Assembly (NCBI GenBank): GCA_902728285.1
Contig: CACVBU010001155.1
Location: 14,093 to 78,092, forward strand
Direction: 5' to 3'
Origin: Clytia hemisphaerica
Taxonomy: Eukaryota > Cnidaria > Hydrozoa > Leptothecata > Clytiidae
Length of the DNA stretch: 64,000 bases
The translations under genes and the position numbers were made by a program. The notes beneath the pieces are model-generated. The model made no database searches. It was not told the origin of the DNA and saw nothing but the letters and a program-made list of their open reading frames with translations. How positions within the stretch are numbered: the first letter of the stretch is position 1; every line of letters begins with the position of its first letter. Below, piece by piece: positions 43,192 to 55,637 of the stretch.

Positions 43192-44159
43192 ACTGTTATA
43201 TAAAATCACGTGTCGGTAAAAGTACATCAAGCACACAATAAAAGCTGTATGAAGTATATAAGTATATAATAAAAGTATGATAAGATAGCCAATCGCAAGA
43301 AAATACTTAAGACCAATAGTTACTGAACTTTTAAAATGAAATGCTTCTTTAAAAAGAGTTGTTTTCCGTTCACGGATGTATTTAGACAGTTGACGGAAGT
43401 ATCGTTATTTCCCCTTTGAATGCTGTTAAAAAATTGTTATAAAGGTGGCAAAATTAAGTAAGAGTTAGTTTATACAGTAAATGATACTTTTATAGAAAGA
43501 GATACTTCTTTAATGGTTGGGAGAGATGCGAGTTTTATGGAATTGATTGCCTTGTATGTTTTTTTGCACATACAGTTGGCTCTACCAAATTCGATTTTCA
43601 AGGGGCATGCCACAAACGAGCCAAATTTGTCCGGGTTGCAGAAAGTTTGACTAGTAAATTTATTAGGATTTTGAGCTGATTTCCGCCATTGCGAGATAGA
43701 ATTTCCACTGGGGCTGTGCTGTGGGTGTTATGGTTATGCTTGGGTTTGTTGTTAATTGAAGTTGAGTGGCCATATGGGGTGGATCTTCTTTTTGTTGTAT
43801 TTAAGGATATAAAACGTTTTTCTCCATGTTTTTTTGTTTTGAAGCTCAAAACTCTCAAAGTATTTTTTGAAAATGGTTTATTAAATTATAAAGTATATGT
43901 TGAAGCAGAAAGGTTGTGGTATCAAAATTTGTCAACATTAAAATTGGATTTTCTCAATTTGAATCATTGACCTTTTTGTATCGTTTTATGTTTATTAAGT
44001 ATATGGATTAATACCTCTTAGTAAAATATGATTGAGATAAACCCGTATTGCTTGATTAAAATTTCAATCTCTCGTGCGTGATGGATGTCACTTGATGTAT
44101 CTTCTTTAAGTTAAGGTTTAGGAAGGGCAGGGAAAGCGCTAGGACATCGTTTAAGGTTA

Positions 44160-44420
44160 TTTTCCTTAGTGGGGGATAAAAATTCCTATTGAAATTCCAA
44201 TGGGGATAGAAATTCTATTGTTCCAAGGTTTAAAAACCCAGTGGGGATTGTTTTGGAATGCAATTTTTTAGCAAGGAAATTTCAAATGGGGATGAAATCG
44301 AAGTCTATTTCCCAGTGGGGCTGACATTACGGGGTATTCTCTCACCAGGGACGAAATTTTCTGCCAAATGTCTTCCAGTGGGGCTGGGGTCCCAGCGGGT
44401 GTGTGACACAGGGTGTGTAT
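44160..44420 (+). repeat. Dispersed repeat C, copy 1
   Basis: Periodic 'ccagtggggatgaaa' blocks about every 40-50 bases. Near-identical order to 53424-53645, ending cagcgggtgtgtgacacagg. Confidence 0.75.
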
Positions 44421-44885
44421 CTCCTATCATTCGCTTACACAGCCTCCTTTCCATGTCAAAAATAGAGAATGTTTTATGGGCTATCCCAGTAAAAAAATTT
44501 GTACCCCTCTTTTGAGATCTTTTTTGGGAAAGGTGACGCCGTGGATTTTTTTATACTTTTCAGGACCCCTTTATATATCATAAATAGAGCATATCTTTAA
44601 TGGAATCAACCTTGTCTCGCTAAACCAAAAAGAGGATTGAACAAGGTGGTCAAAATATCCCGTCATAAGCGCCATTACTCTGAAACTTCAATCTTTTTTA
44701 TCTCAACTACACACCCCAACTTACCCAATATTAGGTACAGACCGGAAAAATCGGGCACTCTTATATGATGTCAGTGGCACTTGAGGGGTTAACACTCGAT
44801 CTAATAGAAGGACTACATGTTTCAATTTCGAGGTTTGAAATTGTTTTATAATGAGTAATTCTGTACGTCCATCATCAGGTAGCTG

Positions 44886-44970
44886 GCACACAACGTTGTT
44901 TCAACGTTGATCTAACGTTATATGAACGTTGTGAACGTTAAACAAACGTTGAAACAACGTTGTATGTGCA
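44886..44970. repeat. AACGTT cluster with inverted symmetry
   Basis: Seven AACGTT palindromes in 70 bases. The outer parts are inverted copies (acaacgttgtttcaacgtt / aacgttgaaacaacgttgt). Smaller clusters lie at 45573-45597 and 52405-52430. Confidence 0.8.
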
Positions 44971-46333
44971 TCATGAGGCATGTTTCAACATCGATGAAAT
45001 CAGAAATGAACATTTCTTCAAGTTTAGCAAAACCTGAAAATCTCAGCATGACAGCTTCTCAATTAACTGTTTTAAATACGAACAAAAATGACCGCTTAAT
45101 TTTAATACTGTCTAAGCTTCTATATACTTGATAGGATCAATTAAGTAAAATTAAAACTGTGCATACAATGCTAGATTATTAAGAGGACAAGCTTCGGAGT
45201 CAATGGGCCAGGACTGGTTTTAATAGTGGATATTAAACTGGCACAAAGATAGATTTTACCTATAAAGACGCAATGGACGTTAGAAAGACATTGTTACGAT
45301 GTTTAGTACCAGATAGATAGGCTGCTGTCAAGGAATTGAGATTTTTGAGTGAGACAGAAATAGACCCATCAAAAGGACCAGTTTTTTAAGTTCGAACCAG
45401 GGTCGATGGCTTTAAGAAAATTTTCGAGCGCTTAATAGAATAATGGATTCAATGAAATTCGATATTATTCAGTTGCAATCCCTTTGTCGTAAGATTCTAT
45501 GTGTTCATACGTAGCAATAGTTGATATAGATAGCACAACGTCCAAGCTGCCAAAAACGTCATGATATAACGTTAGATGAACGTTAAAACAACGTTAGACA
45601 TCCTTATTGGTAACGAGAATTTATTTTAATTTCACAGAGTCCCAATGGAATTCTTCGCATTATCCGCGAAATATGATTCAGAGCGAAATTCTAAAAAAAT
45701 ATTAAAAGACACTTTAATAATTTAAAAATATCTTATTAAGACTTCAACATAGATGAGCTATAGGCCGCTATACTACTGCAAACTTTAAGATCATTAATAA
45801 AGTAAGTAGTACGATTTCAAAATCTGGCGCGTGGTAAAATCTATTTCAATCTACCATATACGGATGCAGAGGTTATCCGTTGCACAGTATATGTCAAGCT
45901 ATTTTTTCTTATACTTTAAAGATCGGTTTTGACAAAAAATGTGTTTTTTACTTTTTTTTTACTTAAGATCACTGTTAAAGTCGACAATTATCTTATTAAA
46001 TCTAAAATGGATTTTTTATCGCAACTTTTTATTTATTAAAATCAATTTTTTTGTGTTAAAAATCATTGTATATTTTTCTGTTCTTTCGAAATCTGATGAA
46101 TGAGGCGATTAAATCATATTTGGAATTCCACTTGTATAGTTTGATGATTGGGAAAGTCTATTTTTTATCATTTTGGTATAACAGTTGAAGTGGAATCGAA
46201 TTTTCATAGCGTGTCGAATAGTAGAGCGTCGTTCCTGAGAGTTTCTGGAGTTTATAGAAGTTTCTTATCGAATGGTAGAACGTATCGAATAGTAGAACGT
46301 CGAATTAGAGAGCGTCATTTGTAATTCTTGGCG

Positions 46334-46815
46334 AATTCAGCGTGTCCAGAAAAAAAGTCGAGAAGAATCGATATTGAAAATTTTTAATGAAATAGAATGG
46401 ATTCGTTTATAAACTGATACACTCCCTTCTCACTGACCAAGTAGGACTTTTTTAGCCAGTGGGGTTAAAAATAACGAACTGAAACTTTATGGGGATTGAT
46501 ATTCCCATGTTTTGTTATGGCTGAGGATTTGCGAATTTCGAGTCAGAAAATTCAAAGGGTTTTGAAAAATGGCACAATATTTGTTTATTTGATTATTTCA
46601 GCGGGAACACAAATTACAGTATAAATTATCACTGGTTACGATATTTTGACAAATTTTCCATTTGGAGGGAATCTCACTTTTGAGAAAGGGGTATATAATT
46701 GAAATAACAGAGAATTTTATAGCCTTTGATATTAATTTCCAAATCTACAATATGAAATAGTTTTGGTGATTTTTATTCATTTTTGGTTCTATTTTTTTTT
46801 CGGACACGCTGAATT
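46334..46815. mobile_element. Possible element with AATTCAGCGTGTCC ends
   Basis: A 14 bp inverted repeat extended by A/T runs. It encloses one copy of dispersed repeat B (46430-46690, related to 54230-54560). No target duplication is evident. Confidence 0.45.
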
Positions 46816-46887
46816 AACATTTGTCAAAAGCTGATCAATATGTACGTAGAAAACGAAAAAATGAATACTGTGCGTTGATGTGGAATA

Positions 46888-48790
46888 GCTGATAAAGTCT
46901 TCTAAATATAATTTGCAGTGGAGACAAAAAAGGATGTAATTTTTGATACAGTTAGAATTAGATAGCGGTTTTGTTGAAGAGATAAACGAATTTTTTAATT
47001 TTTTTCGCATTTATGATGTTCTAAGGTTGAAAAATCCGCTCTGATACCAGGTGCGCCACAAAAAAGTTTCTCTCTTTAAAATTAATTTTCTCGAAATGTA
47101 AAATTTTTAAAGAACCATTCCTATCCCATTGGAAAGAAGAAAAATAAACTTAAATTTTGATGGGTCATTTATTAAATTTGGTTCATTAGATCGAAAGTTA
47201 TGCTCAATCGAATAAAAAAGTTACTTTCTGAATGTGCTGAAAAACGTTAAAAATTGACCTATCAAATCAAAAAGAAGCATAATTACATGATGCATCAGTA
47301 GTTTCGTTTTAGTCATCAAAAATTATAATTAGTTGCCTAAATGACCTTTTGTTGTTAAATAAAGAATAGTTGAATTACATTAAAAGGAAGAAAATTTGTC
47401 GAAAAAAGCCAAAAAATCTTGTAAAATTCAGAAAAATACATCAAATATTGGTTTCGAGGTACATCCAGCCTTCATAGACTTTATCCAGTCTACAACCAAA
47501 AATCTGAAGAAAATCTCGGTAAAAGTAAATTATAATGATTTTGATGAAGACTCTAAACCCTTTTGACCCATCAGTTTCAAAATTTATGTGTTTAATTACT
47601 GAAAAATGTTCTTAAGGGCTCTGACCATAGTGAATTTTTCATAATTGCCATGTTTAAAATGTGTTTTCTGACTGATGTAACCAACAAAACTATGGCATGT
47701 TATACATTTTCTGTTAGACAAACTATTCCTGAATTTGAAAATTCAAAAATTGCATTGAAAAAATTTGATGAAGAAGAAAATGAAAACTTTTGCGAGGAAG
47801 AGTATTTCAACTTTGAAGAGCTTAGTTTCGGCGAAGAAAAAACATTTTGAAAATTTTTTCGCAGTACATGGTGCATCTTTTACCGAACAATAAAAATTTT
47901 TGCGGAAAATTTTTGTAAATGCTTCTTTGTCTCGAAATCTTCAAAATAGTGTTTTTTTCATCAATTTTTCATCTGGATTTTGCTTAAAAAACAGTCATAA
48001 CTTTTGACACATCTTTTTAGAAAAATTTTCCGCAAATTTTAAAATAGTTCAATTCTTTGCGGACAGTGTAAAGAAATTTTGAAACAAAAAAGTTAATTAC
48101 CCATTAAAACTAAGCACTTTTTGTAAAAGAGGGTGATGCAACATATTATTAACATCTTTTTAAAGTTCATAACGTCATTTTTGCATTTAAATTCTTAATT
48201 ACTCTTAAGGGATTCGATTAAAAAGCAATTTATAAAGGCAATTCTTTGTTAAAAGTGTTAAGGAACCTGAAATATAACTTTTATGTTCAAATACCAAAAT
48301 CAATTTTTGGACTATGGTCAGAGCCCTTAATCATGTAAGGCCTATTGCGATTGCTAGTTTTAAAATAAAACTTTGATAGGTCCATTTTTAACGTTTTCGG
48401 GCACTTTCTGAAAGTAACTTTGTTTTTCAATTGAGCATAACTTTTGATCTAATGAACCGAATTTATTAAATGACCCCTCAAAATTTAAGTTTATCTTTCT
48501 TCTTTCCAATGGAATAGGAATGATTCTTTTAAAATTTTTCGATTTCGAGAAAATCAGTTTCAAAGAGAGAAACTTTTTTGTGGCGCACCCGGTATAAAAA
48601 TGAAGACCACAGCATTATTCTGCTATAAGAAGTAAATTTTTCCATTTTTGAGAGATTTTTCTTTTTTTGATAATATCCCACTCTGACTTATCTTTTTAAC
48701 GAGCACAAAACCACTTTCTAATTAGAATTATATCAAAAGTTACACCCTTTTTTTTGTCTCCGCTGCAAATTATATTGAGACAGAATTTAG
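46888..48790. mobile_element. Foldback element with arms of about 400 bp
   Basis: 46888-47290 is inverted at about 48355-48790 (tttgcagtggagacaaaaaa, gtgcgccacaaaaaagttt, ccattggaaagaagaaaaat and others). The arms have diverged moderately. A 711 bp TTAA-flanked insert sits in the loop. Frames within the arms are shadows of repeat sequence. Confidence 0.8.
47616..48326. mobile_element. TTAA-flanked nested element
   Basis: Ends GGGCTCTGACCATAGT and ACTATGGTCAGAGCCC, flanked by TTAA on both sides (47612-47615, 48327-48330). TTAA is the piggyBac target, although piggyBac ends normally begin CCC rather than GGG. The 66-codon acidic frame inside (47650-47850) does not look like a transposase fragment. 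Confidence 0.75.
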
Positions 48791-50079
48791 ATATACTTTT
48801 GGATCAAGCTGTTTTCTTTGGAATATGTCAAAGTGATAAAGCATTTGAATTGATCCAGTAATCTAGGTTTTTACGAATACCATTGTTTCTTTCGGGTAAG
48901 ATTTCACCCATCTTACACATAATGTTGTTTAACCGTCTGTTTAATGTTCACATAACCATATTTTCTAAAGGAACTATAGCCTAGAGATGTCACTTTTTTG
49001 GGGATTTATGGTGTCGGTTAGAGTGGAGTGTCGCAAAAGGGTGATGATTTCCAAACTTTAATGGAAAATGCCTCTAATAGTCACCCTCCTAATCCCATAC
49101 AACCTCCTCGGAGATGAACCAGCAAAATTTTTAGATTGATCAAACTTAAAACCTTTAGTATTATTACTTTAGAATGATGTAGTAAAAATACAATTAAAAT
49201 GGATGGAAATCTGTAGTAAATGATCCAAAAAACATATTTATGGAAACTCTGGTTGTGTATGTATCAGAGAAATATTTTTTGTTTGAAAATATTTTGGTTT
49301 TAATTTTGAAAGAGCTTTTAAAGGAGATAATTGAGATAATTCAATGCAAAAATGGTTTTAGGCAGTGGTAAGTTAATGCCGATCAGTAATAATTGTCGAA
49401 CTTAATCACTTTATTGGCCCTTTTTACGCCGGACCTTATTTGCGTTATTTTTTCATCGCTTGCGTAATATAGGCTGGCGTAAGGAATCAGAATTGAATTA
49501 GGACCAGGTTATGAACGGAAAAATTTGGGCTTTGGCTTAAAAGAGCCGGCGTAAAAGGGGTAAAAAAGGGCCGACAACGTAGTAAATATATCATTATTTT
49601 CAAAATAAGATAAGATCCAGATACGTATCCGTATCACAGTTCTTGTGGGTTCTCCTTCCCTCTTGAAAATGTGGCCAAAAATCATCATATTTCACTCTTA
49701 TTGATACACTGACTAAACAAATGCAACCGTCATCATTTTTTTTGATAATCCCCGCCAGATTTTTAAGCTGTAATTAATCGAACTTAAAATATCAAATCAT
49801 CAAAATTAGCTAATTTTCCATTTCCATTATAATATCATTATTATTTCATCATCCATTGGCTGAAAGAATTTATTACACCCGCCACCGTAGAAAATTAAGG
49901 TGAAGGGTGTTTAAAAGGAAATTTTTAGGCTGTAGACATACTTCCTCAATCTACTGTTAAAGTCATCCGAACAGCAAGATTTCCGCTAGAAAAACCTTCC
50001 ACTCGCCCACACTTATATCTTTAACTAAAAGATTCGATTTAATCTTTAATGAATTTTATTTATTTCTTATCTTCTTCAG
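48791..50079. other. Intergenic or intronic DNA
   Basis: No gene or clear element seen. It may hold upstream exon(s) or the promoter of the small gene at 50091. Confidence 0.4.
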
Positions 50080-50090
50080 ATTTCGAGAAA

Positions 50091-50336
50091 ATGGAGCCTA
50101 GCAAACAGGCTGATTTGTTGCTATTGACAACCATTGGTATCTTTATTATCCTGACCTTCTTCGCTTTCCTACTGCACGAAGGTAAAGATATGTTAGTTAA
50201 GCCGGTTTGGAAGAAAATTAAAGAGATTTTACCATGCTGTGAATGTTGGAGTGGCATTTCATGTCGCTGTTTGAGTAGGAAGAAAAGTGACTCTTCAACC
50301 AGAAGTGTGAAAAGAAACGGTGCAGCTTTTATTTGA
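50091..50336 (+). CDS. Small single-pass membrane protein with Cys cluster
   Basis: 81 residues from ATG at 50091 in a strong context (gaaaATGG). It sits in an exon that starts after a textbook acceptor (tttatttcttatcttcttcag, AG at 50078-50079), so an upstream 5' UTR exon is likely. Residues 8-28 (DLLLLTTIGIFIILTFFAFLL) form a membrane span. Then comes a basic linker, a cysteine group (LPCCECWSGISCRC, about 47-60) that could be palmitoylated or bind metal, and a Ser/Lys/Arg-rich tail. The family is unknown. AATAAA lies near 50951. The size, span and composition look real, but there is no homologue to lean on. Confidence 0.55.
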   Translation: MEPSKQADLLLLTTIGIFIILTFFAFLLHEGKDMLVKPVWKKIKEILPCCECWSGISCRCLSRKKSDSSTRSVKRNGAAFI

Positions 50337-51639
50337 ATTCTTTAATTTGGTTTTGAAATGAGCTGAGAAGTTGATCAAAGCATGGATGGCGAGAATCTGG
50401 AAAATACGATCAAAAATTTCCAACACTTTCAGAGAAAGCGGGCTTATCGGGTTTTCTAAAATAGCATTTATTTGGATGCTTTCTAGGATCGATTTGCTTC
50501 AAGATTTTTTTAAAACCGGGAATCCCATCAACCTTCAATATATGTTTTTACAAGGTGTGGCAAAAACACTTGAATTAACATGACATTTTACATCAATAAT
50601 ACATGATCATTTTTTGTCTGGGAATCCATAGCTCGAAATCCAGAAGTTGGCCCTAACCTCTAGGTGCAAGTTAAATAATATTTGAATCAGCGTGATCTAA
50701 ATTTTTGTCTTTCAAAAGGCTAGAAAAAGAAAAGGGTTCCATGATTCCGAAATCTTTGACTTCCTTCCTCAAATTTTTAACCAAAGATTTCCGATTTTCA
50801 AAAATCAGGCGTCATCCGGGAAACCAAGTGCCCCAGTTCTACATCGAGTGTCCTAGAGATTCCCAGAACCCGAGAATGCTCAAGGGTCAAAATTCTATGA
50901 TTTAGAAAAAATTATAAATCCGTTAACCGTACCCGCTTATAGTACACTTGAATAAAAATTTGTTGATAGCTTTTTTATAAAATGTAAATAGGAAATTATA
51001 GTTTGTTAGACTTTTATACTAAAAAAACTTAAATCGATCTTTAACTATTTTTGATACGCAAAATAAGATAACATTACGACTATAAAAAAGTGTGTGGATA
51101 TCATCTTTCAGCCTTCATATTCGCAGTTTTCTTTGCCATTTTTGCAAAAATTAGTCTTCGTGAAAAAATTGAGTACCGAATTTTAACAAAAAACGCACAG
51201 AGAAATGATCAAAAAAAATTGTTAAAATTTTCGAATTGTAGGCCGAATCATGAAATTTAGTTCAAATGAAAATTTGAAGATTCAAGAAAAGTCAACAAAT
51301 GTAGATGTGACAAAAGATTGGTCAAAATATTACAAAACGTAATTTTGACATAAACTTTCTTGAGATATGTTGAGAAATTGACTATATCCACTTCAAAGTC
51401 CACTATATCGTTTTTTGAAATTGTGGGTCAAGGGGTCAAAGAGGTTTTGCCTGTGACGTCATTTTTCAGTTCTAAAAAATTATGCTAGGCCTTAGCAATA
51501 AAACCCTCCTCGCGAAAAACTCTTTAATACTTCATTCTTTTGGTTGCGTCGCACAAAAGATATCACGGGTCCTAAGGGTTTGCCCCTCACCATCGGTTCC
51601 CCAATATTTGTAGTATATGTACAATCAAGATCATAATAT
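50337..51639. other. AT-rich stretch
   Basis: Possible 3' UTR of the small gene up to about 50960. No further gene seen. Confidence 0.4.
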
Positions 51640-51945
51640 TTGAGAAAAAAGGGAAATCCACCGGGAAGTTTTTGAACCACAATCGATTTGTAAGTGCTCT
51701 AAAGTAGGTTGGAAGGGTAGAGTTTTAACTCTGAGTTTTAACATGAGACTTAACACTTAGGACCTTAGGATCTGAGGATCCAAAAGTTCAAAAATAGTCC
51801 AATAAGACTCAGAATATAGCCTGGAAGTCTGCCAACCCCTCCAAAATTGAAATATTCGATTAAATTAAAAAGATAGCCAAAAATCGACTTTCTCGCCAGA
51901 ACTTTAAATCTTGAAAAACGTTAAAATAACCAAAATTCTCAATAT
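51640..51945 (+). repeat. Dispersed repeat D, copy 2
   Basis: See copy 1 at 29285-29545. This one carries the extra segment 'ggtagagttttaactctgag...' near 51716-51765. Confidence 0.8.
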
Positions 51946-52564
51946 ATTATGACCTTAATTGTAGAGTTATCATGGAAATCAACCCTTCGAGTCGAAAACA
52001 TCAAAAAACGTCAAAAAAAATTAGATCCTGTTAGATGGAAAATTTCATATTTTTTCCAAAACCCATATCCTGGAAAGTTGAAAATCATAAAAAGTCGACA
52101 ATGTCATATATAATTATTAAAATTTGGAGATTTTGAGATCCTGTCAGATATTTTCAGAGCGTGGAATAGGGCCGGACGCAATGGTACGTCATATGGCCCC
52201 ATTTTGCGGGATTGACCCCCGTCCCGGACCTTTTCTTATTGCTTTCGCGTCAGACCATACAGAAAAAAATAGAAAATCTAATATTTTTTCAAAAGTTTAT
52301 CAATATTTTTACCGTATCTTTGCAAACCATTCCCGTTTTTTTCCTGGGTAATGCTTTCATTTTGTCATCTTCACAGCTTCAAATAAAGTCTTCTGAACGG
52401 TCATAAAACGTTGAATGAACGTTGAAACAACTGTAGTAGTACCTAATCTCTGAGCAGATTCTGATTACACCGCGCATGCACGTATGTACTCCAAAGACCC
52501 GTAAGAGAATCTGTCCATGTTTGCAGACCGCCTCTTTCAACCAAGATGTACCTCAAGAGAAGAA

Positions 52565-52815
52565 ATTTTGGCGAATGAGCCCACTCGCCAATTTTGGTGC
52601 GGCGGAATTTATTTTGGCGATTTAATAAAATTTCTAAATTTGGCGAGAATTAATTTTGGCGAACGAGCCATTTTTGTTCAATATTTTAGCTGAAAAAAGA
52701 GGGAAAAAAGGGTTTTTAGGAGAAATAGAGACTAAATTAAAAAATTAAATTTGGCAAGAATTTATTTTGGCGAATGACCAATAAATCTAAATTTGGCGGA
52801 AAGAAATTTCTCTTA
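52565..52815 (-). repeat. TTGGCGA-rich dispersed repeat
   Basis: The motif 'aa(a/t)ttTGGCGA(g/a)aa' recurs about every 30-60 bases. The inverse pattern, TTCGCCAAAATTA, is found at 56405-56690 and 58320-58350. Confidence 0.65.
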
Positions 52816-52949
52816 AGGTATATTAAATAAGCTTTTCAGCGAGGGTGATTGGCCAAAGCAAAACAATCACCCTAAAATTAAACGTCAATCACAAAAGCCA
52901 AAGAAAATTCGCAAACGGGTTTTTTACACGTTTTTTAACGGTTTACAGT

Positions 52950-53025
52950 CAGTAGAGTTTGCCAGTCGTTCTTTGAAACTCTCCCGCTGGTTTTTTCCCG
53001 TATACCGCCATTACGGCTGTTAACT
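52950..53025 (-). repeat. Dispersed repeat E, copy 2
   Basis: Inverted relative of 32160-32275 (gtttacagtcagtagagttt, tttgaaactctcccgc, cgtataccgcc). Confidence 0.6.
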
Positions 53026-53384
53026 CCACGCATCTATTTTAGACGCAAATATTTTATTCATTAGTCTTGAAGAGAAAATATGATTTAAAGTTAAACTTTA
53101 AACTTTTTGGCCAACAATTTATATTTCTTGTTGTGGCACAATACTTTTTTTTGACCTGGCAAAAAACAAGCTATTAAAACAAAATTCAATGATCAAGTTA
53201 AGAAAAGCCTGCAACAAAGAATGTTTTTCAATGTCAATATTCAAAATAGTTCAAAAGTAGTCCGGTGGGGGGGGGTTTGTTTTCACGTTTTGTGTCAACT
53301 GGGCCTTCCTTTTACACTTTCACTCCAACCTCTATAACTCGAATGTCTCCTTAACTCATATAAGTTTGTTGATTCCTTCAGTTA

Positions 53385-53645
53385 ATACACCCCTATCTCA
53401 CAGCCCCAGTGAAACTTTTTTCCTCAGTGGGGATAAAAATTCCTATTGAAATCCCAATGGGGATAGAAATTCCAATTCCAATGTTTCCAGTGGGGATGGT
53501 TTTAGAGGGCAATTTTTAAACATTGAATTTCGAGTGGGGATGAAATCAAAGTCAATTTCCCATTGAGGCTGAAATTCCAAGGTATTTTCCCATCGGGGAC
53601 GAAATTTCAGCCAAATTTTCCAGCGGGTCTGTGACACTGGCGTGT
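53385..53645. mobile_element. Dispersed repeat C, copy with terminal inverted repeats
   Basis: Begins acacccctatctcacagcccc and ends gggtctgtgacactggcgtgt, inverted versions of each other with mismatches. The interior is the periodic 'tggggatgaaa' sequence. It is about 260 bp and suggests family C is a MITE. Confidence 0.65.
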
Positions 53646-54229
53646 TAATAATGCACTATTTATAAACATTACTCCATATCTCGAAATTTCCATGATTCGA
53701 ACAAATTTGCGTGAGAGTTCGAGTATTATGGAGACTATCCAAAACCGAGATTATCAATAACATAACAACAATAACAAAGAGAATGGATGATAAATTCGTA
53801 CCTTGGACTAGATTGGGTCAACATTTCATGACAAGATCAAGTCTTCAATTTGAAGTGAATGTGAGCCCCACACAAGCTAATGAAAAATTGAATTTGATGA
53901 TTTACATACGTTGTTTTTTTATAAGATCATAAAAGACCCAAAAAAAATCAGTTCCAATTTTTTTTTTTTTTTCAAATCATACAATAAACCATCATCAATA
54001 AAAAAGCTTTAATAAAACCATATACCTTACACAGTTCATGGTGGTCCAGTGGTCCATTCTGTTTGTTCCAAAATTATGCTTATGTATTTCAACACTGTGC
54101 TTCCATTCCGTTCCATTCTGCTCCATTAGTTTTTTTTTTTTATTGTAATTCTGGTAATTTTTTGAGTATCTGGAGAAAATAGAAAATAGAAACTCAATAC
54201 GCCCTGCCCTCTCAGTTATTTAATTGTAA

Positions 54230-54560
54230 ACACAGCCCCTTCTCACTACTCCGGTTGTTTTTCAGTCAATAGGGGTAAAAGTAACAGACTTTGAAACTCG
54301 ATTAGGATTGATATTTTTATGGCTGGGGATTCTAATTTCATGGTATTCAAGTCAGAAAATTTAGTGGGGGTGGAAAAAATAGCATAATATTTGATAGTGA
54401 GGATTTGTTTATTTGATTGTTTTCAGCGGAGACAAAAATGTAATCATAATATTCCACTGGGGAAGATTTTTTGGCTGATTTTTCCAAATGGGAAGGGATA
54501 GAAACGGATTTTCGAGAAGGGTTTGGTGAACCAGTGGGAACTATTTAGCCAGTGAGGATA
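54230..54560 (+). repeat. Dispersed repeat B, copy 2
   Basis: Related to 46430-46690: 'gattgatattttta(t)ggctggggat', 'gtcagaaaattta', 'ttgtttatttgattgttttcagcgg' in the same order. Confidence 0.65.
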
Positions 54561-55637
54561 AATGCGAGGACGAGCTAGCCTTAAGGCAAGCAAAGCTTCC
54601 ACGCTATTGGGCAAAAGAAAAATGAAGCAATTCCATTGGCACGATCTGACGTAACAGCTGAAAAAAATTAAAATGTGTTCAACTTTTTTTTCGAGCGCGC
54701 TAGATTTCTATGATGTAATCTTTTTTCCAAGCAATAAGGATTGAAGCGCACCAGTGGAGTTCAGCCTTTACAAGGTCTAGAAGGTGGGCTAGTATATGCA
54801 TTTACATTTTTAAGTCACTTGCAGTAAAATGGTGTTGTTAGGGGACATAGTCATCGAATTCACCGGCTGTATGTTTTCTTCGGGAAGCGACGAATTACAA
54901 ATGGCACCAAAAGCCAAAAAGAGGAGAACTTTCTCAAAACATCAACGCTCATTTTGTTTACTTTCTTGTAAGGGGCACCAAGAATCTGATTTCGTCCTTT
55001 TTCCTGACCGATATTGATTCAAGCAATTATCATCTTTCGTTGTTTTTCGTATCCGTAATCCGTAATTTTCTTTAACTTTAAGTTTAATTTTTAATTCTGA
55101 TTTTGATATAAGTTAAGTAGGGCGGGTTTCTTGGCCCATTATCTCTATACTTTGCAAAGTGAACAGGACCCGAGGAAAATGTTTGACAAGAAGTTCCATT
55201 CTCGTTCATCCCCTCGTGGGTTTTCCCGTTGGAATAGTACTTCAGAGTGAACCTTTAAATACCAAGAATTCTAAAAATGTACATCAGCATAGCAATTCAA
55301 AAATATATTTAACAAAGACAAAAGCTTTTATTTTCGGACCTAGCTGACACAGAACTTTTTTCACAATTTATACAACGTAATGTTATGGACGCTGGACATA
55401 CAGTGGGTACGCCATTTGGTTCTTTTAAATCGTTACACACGTTGTTTTTTTTATAAGAACATCCAAAATTTTTGAACCCTTCGGATGTTCTTAACTTTTT
55501 GAGTTTTTTAAGCATAAAAATGTTCTTAACATGTTCTTATTATGACCGATTTTGTGAGTGTTTTTGACCATTTTCCTAAGAAAAAGGATGTTTTCGAGTC
55601 TACAAAGCCTTAAAATGTTCTTAGCTTGTTCTTAATA

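Noticed and set aside
47650..47850. Acidic 66-codon frame inside the TTAA element
   Set aside because: Lys/Glu-rich sequence in AT-rich DNA with no transposase features.
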